A DNA stretch of 64,000 nt, from the NCBI RefSeq assembly GCF_002753895.1, contig NZ_NJER01000004.1:124001-188000 (forward strand), read 5' to 3'. The stretch comes from Halobacteriovorax sp. JY17 (GTDB lineage: Bacteria; Bdellovibrionota; Bacteriovoracia; Bacteriovoracales; Bacteriovoracaceae). The notes beneath the pieces were generated by a model, which worked only from the letters and a program-made list of their open reading frames with translations, did no database searches and had not been told where the DNA came from. Position 1 is the stretch's first letter. Each line of letters begins with the position of its first letter. A program made the translations under genes and the position numbers. Positions 58,871 to 64,000 of this stretch are shown here, piece by piece.

Positions 58871-61345
58871 TTAAAAATTATAAATTTCTAATTCTTCTCT
58901 CATATAGAAGTCATAGACATCATCAGGTGAGCTTTCTACATTTCCATAGACTAAGGAAATTTCTTCTTTTAATTTAACGATATCCTTAGATAGATCGAAT
59001 TTAAGATTTTTCATACTTCTCTCAAAACTATGAGATCCAGGGAAGAAGCTAAAGTTAACAAATTCTCCTGTAAGCTCTCTTAAGTTCTTGTCTCCATGAG
59101 TGAGGCTAAAAAGAGGAGCTTTAATACCTTCTACTACATCAATGTCATTTGATCTTGTTCTTAAAATAACTTTTGACAGTGCTGATATTGAATCAATAAA
59201 TTTCTCATCTCTATACTCAAACTCTTGAGAGAGATAAGGGATAGCTCTTACAAGAAAAGCAGGCTCCATTTCTTTCGCATACTTTGTCGCGGCAGCTACA
59301 AGCTTCTTTGAAATTTCACTAGTTAAATTCTCTCCAAAGTAATAAGGAGCAATATCTTTAAAAGAAGTAATGAACTTTCTAGAGTTATTTGAAAGAAGAA
59401 CACCGTCTTTCATAGTAGGAGTAATATCTTCAAAAAGTATCTTACTCATTCCACCAATAACTGTGAAATCATCTTTAAGTGCTGTTAGATTTTCAGTAAT
59501 ACTTTTAGAACCTTTCTTTGCTCTGATCACAAGTTCTTTGAATCTATTATCTGCCATATAGATTCCGTCAGAGAATCCATTGATAACTACACTATTAAAT
59601 TTTTCTAACTTCTGATCTTCAGTTAGTGTTGAATCATTAATAAATGCAAAGTTACCAGAGATAAGAATGTGAGCAATATTCTTCAATGATCTTTCAACGT
59701 TATACTTCTTTTCTTCTAAGACGTTTTTAAATGCATCGAAGCGGTAGCAATCGTAGTAGCTTCCGGCGTGATCATCAGTACAGAATTTAAGTTCACTATA
59801 AGGATTTGCTCCTTTATATGAAACATCAATTACATGTTGATCGTATGAAAGAGCATCGCTACCAAGTCTTATCTTGGCCCCTGCTAAACTTGAGAAGAAT
59901 CCCGGTGTGTAGTCCATAACAGAACTTCCAGGACTTATTTCTTCCTCAATGATTCCAGTTGTTAAATACTTTAGAGAGATTGAATCATAGTTACTAGAAT
60001 CAATATCAGTATCTAAGCTTGCTGCAAAATTATGTCTAAAACCAAGAGTGTGACCCACTTCATGAGCAACTACTTGTCTGATATAGTCTGCAACATATCT
60101 TGTGTACATTTCTTCTTTTTGCTCATCAGTAAAAGACTTTCCTTCTACTTCAGTAATGAAGTCCTTAAGTCTTTCTCTGTCAGCACTGGCCCTGTCTGTA
60201 TTATCATTACAGTTTAGGGCCGAAGTAAATCCAAGAAGCCCCATTTTATGAGTTGTAACTGTTTCGTTTCCAAGTCTTGAAAGATAGGTCTTAGCTGTCT
60301 GGTAAGAGCCAATTGCAAACGAGCTTGTCATAAAGACGTGGGCATTTTGAATTTCACCAGTTAAAGGGTCAGAGCTCGAAGCTGCGTAAGCAAAGCCTGC
60401 AGTATCCCAATCAAGCCACTGAACAATATTATAACCTGGTTCAAAGATACTCACTCCCGCTGGAAGTGGTGCTACTTTTATAACTTCTCTTCCAAATGCT
60501 TTATTCCAGTAGAGAACACCATCTTGTACGGCCCTTTCCCACTTCTTAGGAGTGTTAGAAGTTGTATAGAAAGTTATCGGCTTGTTAATATCAAATTTCT
60601 TAATATAAGTAACAGGCGTTTCGATGATGCTTCCGTTTGCATCCGTTGGGTAAACAGGGTGATTTTCAAAGTAACCTACTTTTGTAAAACCTGGGCTTGC
60701 TGTTGGTGTAAAATTTGGGTTCTGCACATAAGTAGAGAAATCATATTTAATATGAATAGGGGAAATAGACGCCGGAGTTTTTCCTTCTGCCGGAGATTCT
60801 ACTCTTAGAAATTGCTCTATAAAGATATGCTTACCAACAAGTTCAACTCTATTTAAAAAACTCTCAAGGATATGGTAAGTGCTCTCTTCTGAAGGGTCAG
60901 AGTCTGGAGAAGCAATATAGTACGATCCTTTTAGGAAGAGTGTTTTCATTCCTTCTTCGAAATTAAATGTAATAAGGTCTTCGGTTTCAGAAATGATCGG
61001 AAACTTGGCCAAAAGAATTTGAGTTGAAACAGAGTTTGTTACAATCTTTCCAGTTGTTGTTTCGAACATTCCTATGAATGGTCCGCTCTTTTTAAAGAAG
61101 ACAACTTTTGAGGCCAATGGATTTCCAGTTGGTGCTGGAGGATTGTCGATCATTGCAGTTTGCATTAAGAAGAAATGCTCTAAAGCACTCTTTTTAAGAG
61201 TAAGGTTGTAATTATCTTCTGTTGATAAACTCTTCTTATGGTTCTTTGCTCCCATTAGGAGTGGAGAGTTTTGAGTGTGAAGCATGCTTGCTTGTGATGT
61301 TGTACTCATAAGTATTAGAGCACTCATCATGATTAACTTAATCAT
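58871..61345 (-). CDS. Secreted metzincin-type zinc metalloprotease
   Basis: An 824-residue exported protein (signal peptide about residues 1-19). The zinc site is HEVGHTLGFRHN (His428, catalytic Glu429, His432, third ligand His438), and the Met-turn is SVMDYTP. A long N-terminal region (residues 40-400) precedes the catalytic core, and a helical C-terminal part of about 350 residues follows. This layout resembles the DUF5117/DUF5118 type of zinc-dependent metalloproteases. It should degrade proteins outside the cytoplasm. A large secreted protease suits predation. It is a single gene, divergent from pyrE. Confidence 0.87.
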   Translation of the reverse strand: MIKLIMMSALILMSTTSQASMLHTQNSPLLMGAKNHKKSLSTEDNYNLTLKKSALEHFFLMQTAMIDNPPAPTGNPLASKVVFFKKSGPFIGMFETTTGKIVTNSVSTQILLAKFPIISETEDLITFNFEEGMKTLFLKGSYYIASPDSDPSEESTYHILESFLNRVELVGKHIFIEQFLRVESPAEGKTPASISPIHIKYDFSTYVQNPNFTPTASPGFTKVGYFENHPVYPTDANGSIIETPVTYIKKFDINKPITFYTTSNTPKKWERAVQDGVLYWNKAFGREVIKVAPLPAGVSIFEPGYNIVQWLDWDTAGFAYAASSSDPLTGEIQNAHVFMTSSFAIGSYQTAKTYLSRLGNETVTTHKMGLLGFTSALNCNDNTDRASADRERLKDFITEVEGKSFTDEQKEEMYTRYVADYIRQVVAHEVGHTLGFRHNFAASLDTDIDSSNYDSISLKYLTTGIIEEEISPGSSVMDYTPGFFSSLAGAKIRLGSDALSYDQHVIDVSYKGANPYSELKFCTDDHAGSYYDCYRFDAFKNVLEEKKYNVERSLKNIAHILISGNFAFINDSTLTEDQKLEKFNSVVINGFSDGIYMADNRFKELVIRAKKGSKSITENLTALKDDFTVIGGMSKILFEDITPTMKDGVLLSNNSRKFITSFKDIAPYYFGENLTSEISKKLVAAATKYAKEMEPAFLVRAIPYLSQEFEYRDEKFIDSISALSKVILRTRSNDIDVVEGIKAPLFSLTHGDKNLRELTGEFVNFSFFPGSHSFERSMKNLKFDLSKDIVKLKEEISLVYGNVESSPDDVYDFYMREELEIYNF

Positions 61346-61458
61346 AAAATTCCTTTACTTGGATTATTTGACCCTTTGGGATGGCGAACTGTATACTTTT
61401 GGGTAAATAGAAGTCAACGTACCGTGTGTCTAACAATTTCTTACAGAATGAGGTTTTA

Positions 61459-62097
61459 ATGACTTGTGATGTCAAAATAGCAAATATTCTTTTAGAGAAT
61501 GGATGTGTCCAACTTTCACCGTCAAAACCTTTTGTTTATGCCTCTGGTCTGAAGGGCCCAATTTACTGTGATAATAGACAGCTTCTGAGTCTGCCAATTG
61601 CTCGCCGAGTTGTTGTAGATTCTTTGGTGAAAAAGTTAAGTGATAGTGGGTGGGGTTTTGATCAGTTGGCCGGACTTGCTACTGCGGGGATTCCTCACTG
61701 CTCTTTTATGGCCCATGAAACTAACGCACCAATGATTTATATTAGAGGGAAAGCGAAGGGGCACGGTAAGCAGAATCAAGTTGAAGGGAAGTTCAGCGCC
61801 GGTGAGTCAATTGTCTTAGTTGAGGATCTAATCAATCAGGGAAAGAGTTTAGAGGATGCCATTGAGGCTTCGCTAGCAGTAGGCTTAAGACCTATAGGCG
61901 TTATTAGTATTGTAACTTACGAGATGAAGAAATCTAAAGAAATTTTAGAGAAATATAACCTTCCTCTAATCAGTCTAACGAATTTTTCAACAATAGCTAA
62001 GTTGGGACTTGAGCAAAATCTCATTTCTTCCGAAGAGCATGCAATGTTAAATTCTTGGCAATCTGATCCAGCTGCTTGGTCTAGCTCTCTCGATTAG
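61459..62097 (+). CDS. pyrE: Orotate phosphoribosyltransferase
   Basis: A 212-residue PRTase. It starts near FVYASGLKGPIYCDNRQLLS, has RGKAKGHGKQNQVEG (the flexible loop) and the PRPP motif VLVEDLINQGKSLEDAI in the form IVLVEDLINQG. It makes OMP from orotate and PRPP in pyrimidine synthesis. ATG 61459 is preferred because GAGG lies just upstream; the frame starts earlier at a GTG (61426). It is divergent from the metalloprotease gene. No other pyr gene is close. Confidence 0.92.
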   Translation: MTCDVKIANILLENGCVQLSPSKPFVYASGLKGPIYCDNRQLLSLPIARRVVVDSLVKKLSDSGWGFDQLAGLATAGIPHCSFMAHETNAPMIYIRGKAKGHGKQNQVEGKFSAGESIVLVEDLINQGKSLEDAIEASLAVGLRPIGVISIVTYEMKKSKEILEKYNLPLISLTNFSTIAKLGLEQNLISSEEHAMLNSWQSDPAAWSSSLD

Positions 62098-62241
62098 ACA
62101 AAACCACTTTGGACGCTTTGCGCTCGACATTATACCTACTTACATGATAGTTAGGAGAAATTAGAGCTCTGGATTTCCAATGAATTTTCATTCAAAATTC
62201 TTTGTTTCTATTTTTATAAGTATTTTTTTTAAGGAGTATAT

Positions 62242-63513
62242 ATGGCAGGTAATGCAAAACTAGATTTAGGTGATAAGACTATTGAACTTCCAGTAATTGA
62301 GGGAAGTGAAGGTGAAAAAGCGATTGATATTTCAAAGCTCAGAGCTGAGACGGGATATATAACTTTAGACAATGGTTTTGTTAACACTGGTTCATGCACT
62401 TCTGCTGTAACTTTCTTAAACGGTGAGAAGGGAATTCTTAGATATAGAGGTTATCCAATAGAGCAACTTGCTGAGAGCTCAAACTTTCTAGAAGTTTCTT
62501 GGTTACTTTACTATGGTGAACTTCCAACAAAGACTCAGATGGCCGACTTTGAAAAGAAAGTGGCAAGTTTCAATAAGCTACCAGAAGGAATTGAAGCCTT
62601 AATTGGAACATTCCCAAAAACAGCTCACCCAATGGGAGTACTTTCAAGTACGACTGTTGCTCTTTCTGCTTACTATCAAGATTACCTTGGACCAAATCCA
62701 ACAGATAAAGATAAAGAGGAAGTTTTCGCACAACTACTTGGGCAAGTGAAAGTGATCGTTGCAAAGTCTTATAGACATTTACAAGGACTTGCTCCAATTG
62801 AATCAGATCCAAGTCTTAGCTACTGTAAAGACTTCTTAAATATGATGTTTGGTGAAGCGGATGACGAAGTGGCCAAAGCGCTTGATGTTCTTCTCATTCT
62901 TCATGCTGATCATGAGCAAAATTGTTCTGCTTCAACTGTAAGAGTCGTTGGATCGTCTCACGCTAATATCTTCTCAACTATTTCAGGCGGAATTGATGCT
63001 CTCTGGGGACAACTACATGGTGGAGCAAACCAAGCTGTTCTTGAAATGTTAGATGAAATTAAAGGTGCTGGTGGAGATGCTGTTAAAGCTCTTGAGAAAG
63101 CAAAAGATAAGGAAGATCCTTTTAAGCTAATGGGATTTGGACATAGAGTTTATAAGAATTTTGATCCTAGAGCTAAGATTATTAAAGTTCAGTGTGATAA
63201 AGTCTTAGAAAAATTAAACGTAAATGATCCGCTTTTAAATATTGCAAAAGGACTTGAGAAACAAGCTTTAGAGGATGAGTACTTTGTTAAGAGAAAGCTC
63301 TATCCTAACGTGGATTTCTATTCAGGAATTATCTATAAAGCTTTAGGGATTCCTACAAATATGTTCACAGCGATGTTCGTTCTTGGGAGACTTCCTGGGT
63401 GGATGTCTCAGTGGAAAGAGCTTAGAGAGGACTCAAGTTCAAAAATTTGTCGTCCAAGACAAATTTATACTGGAGCAACTGATCGTAATTACAAAGGCTT
63501 AGACGAGAGATAG
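62242..63513 (+). CDS. gltA: Citrate synthase
   Basis: A 423-residue type II citrate synthase. GYITLDNGFVNTGSCTSAVTF and GILRYRGYPIEQLAE mark the N-terminal part. The active-site residues are in LHADHEQNCSASTVR, LHGGANQAVLEML, MGFGHRVYKNFDPRA (catalytic His) and VDFYSGIIYKALGIP (catalytic Asp). It condenses acetyl-CoA and oxaloacetate at the entry of the TCA cycle. AAGGAG precedes the ATG. The gene stands alone and ends at a strong terminator 150 bp away. Confidence 0.95.
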   Translation: MAGNAKLDLGDKTIELPVIEGSEGEKAIDISKLRAETGYITLDNGFVNTGSCTSAVTFLNGEKGILRYRGYPIEQLAESSNFLEVSWLLYYGELPTKTQMADFEKKVASFNKLPEGIEALIGTFPKTAHPMGVLSSTTVALSAYYQDYLGPNPTDKDKEEVFAQLLGQVKVIVAKSYRHLQGLAPIESDPSLSYCKDFLNMMFGEADDEVAKALDVLLILHADHEQNCSASTVRVVGSSHANIFSTISGGIDALWGQLHGGANQAVLEMLDEIKGAGGDAVKALEKAKDKEDPFKLMGFGHRVYKNFDPRAKIIKVQCDKVLEKLNVNDPLLNIAKGLEKQALEDEYFVKRKLYPNVDFYSGIIYKALGIPTNMFTAMFVLGRLPGWMSQWKELREDSSSKICRPRQIYTGATDRNYKGLDER

Positions 63514-63669
63514 GACTCTCTAGCTAGAGGGTCTGCTCTTTAGGTAGAATTTAGTTAAAGATTCTCATATGTCGTCGATAAGTTAAGTAAGATTAAGAGA
63601 AATTCTCAAAAATCTTATGGGCTATCGTTAGACTTATTGGGCTTAGTCTAAAATAGTTATCTTAATGCT

Positions 63670-63700
63670 GAGGTCGACATTGTCGGCCTCTTCTTTTTTT
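63670..63700 (+). terminator. Terminator downstream of citrate synthase
   Basis: Arms GAGGTCGAC / GTCGGCCTC (9 bp, one G-U) with an ATT loop, then TTCTTTTTTT. The 155 bp between the gltA stop and this hairpin hold no open frame, but include a shorter palindrome at 63514-63533. Confidence 0.85.
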
Positions 63701-63729
63701 ATAAGCAAAAAATCGGTAAGATAGACCAT

Positions 63730-64000
63730 ATGAAATTTCCATTTAATAAATTAAAGAGCGCCCTCTTAGAGCCTGAGATATCTGAACACAGTATAGTGAA
63801 GAATCTATCCTTAGTTTCAAAAGGCTTTACTAGCGAGAGAAAGAAAATCACAGAGTATGTGATGGATAGAGATATGGTTTCGGCCTACACTCTCTTCTAT
63901 CTCCCATCTAATATGCCAAAGTTAAACTTTGTATTTGATATGTTAAGTGAAGATCTTCTAGAGGATATAAGAAACTCTAGAGTCGTAGATCTAGGCACTG
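63730..64000 (+). CDS. Rsm22-like SAM methyltransferase, N-terminal part only (cut by window edge)
   Basis: A frame of 90 codons reads from the ATG at 63730 through the right edge. It shows DRDMVSAYTLFYLPSNMPKL and then a stretch ending VVDLGT, the beginning of a SAM-binding motif I. AYTLFYLPSNMP matches the start of the Rsm22 family of ribosomal small-subunit methyltransferase-like proteins. The rest, including the catalytic region, is outside the window. GGTAAGATAG upstream gives only a weak ribosome-binding site. Confidence 0.65.
   Translation, partial: MKFPFNKLKSALLEPEISEHSIVKNLSLVSKGFTSERKKITEYVMDRDMVSAYTLFYLPSNMPKLNFVFDMLSEDLLEDIRNSRVVDLGT

Overview
The window is 64 kb of AT-rich, densely coded bacterial chromosome with genes on both strands. 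It has no rRNA or tRNA gene that I can see, no insertion sequence, no CRISPR array and no prophage. Many predicted secreted hydrolases (phospholipase D-like, zinc carboxypeptidase, metzincin protease, NodB deacetylase), orphan signalling proteins, two-partner Dsb oxidation, HME-RND metal efflux and heavy use of AGA codons fit a Gram-negative predator of the Bdellovibrionota, most like Bacteriovorax/Halobacteriovorax. That placement is inference from gene content; no marker gene was compared.

Layout. 0-10 kb: a cut secreted protein, an ABC-F ATPase, a solute-binding-like protein, exonuclease III, a BrkB-like membrane protein facing a phospholipase D, threonine ammonia-lyase, a proline-iminopeptidase-like hydrolase, a secreted protein with an (RPT)n tail, and FxsA. 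10-20 kb: a SUI1 factor divergent from a DEAD-box helicase that appears fused to a complete Jag/KhpB RNA-binding module; a histidine kinase-parvulin-RadD run; a GreA-like protein; and an RHH-FecR-outer-membrane-barrel operon whose upstream region carries TACTCA hexamers about every 10 bp. 20-29 kb: long-form urocanate hydratase, a DsbA/DsbB pair, a carboxypeptidase, and a secreted protein-parvulin-YecM-acetyl-CoA synthetase run. 29-35 kb: a divergent glutamyl-Q-RS-like protein followed, after a palindrome-rich spacer, by a tightly overlapped operon of a GH3-type acyl-adenylating amide synthetase, a LysE-type exporter and a secreted C45/penicillin-acyltransferase-like Ntn hydrolase. This is my best candidate for an undescribed system, perhaps making, exporting and processing an acyl-amino-acid product. 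35-44 kb: two RluA pseudouridine synthases, a DUF4186 protein, then a CDF-CzcC-mini-adaptor-CzcA metal-efflux operon. 44-64 kb: an unannotated-looking 34-residue basic protein, MATE and RND/MMPL transporters, a MerR/B12-fold regulator lacking the cobalamin histidine, two convergent pseudo-receiver/degenerate HD-GYP proteins, a deacetylase, SfsA, an RlmI-like methyltransferase, a cytoplasmic histidine kinase, a metzincin protease, PyrE, citrate synthase and a cut Rsm22-like methyltransferase.

Several starts were moved inward from the longest open frame because a Shine-Dalgarno sequence sits just upstream of an internal ATG or GTG; each case is stated. Family names come from motif recognition by eye, not from database searches.
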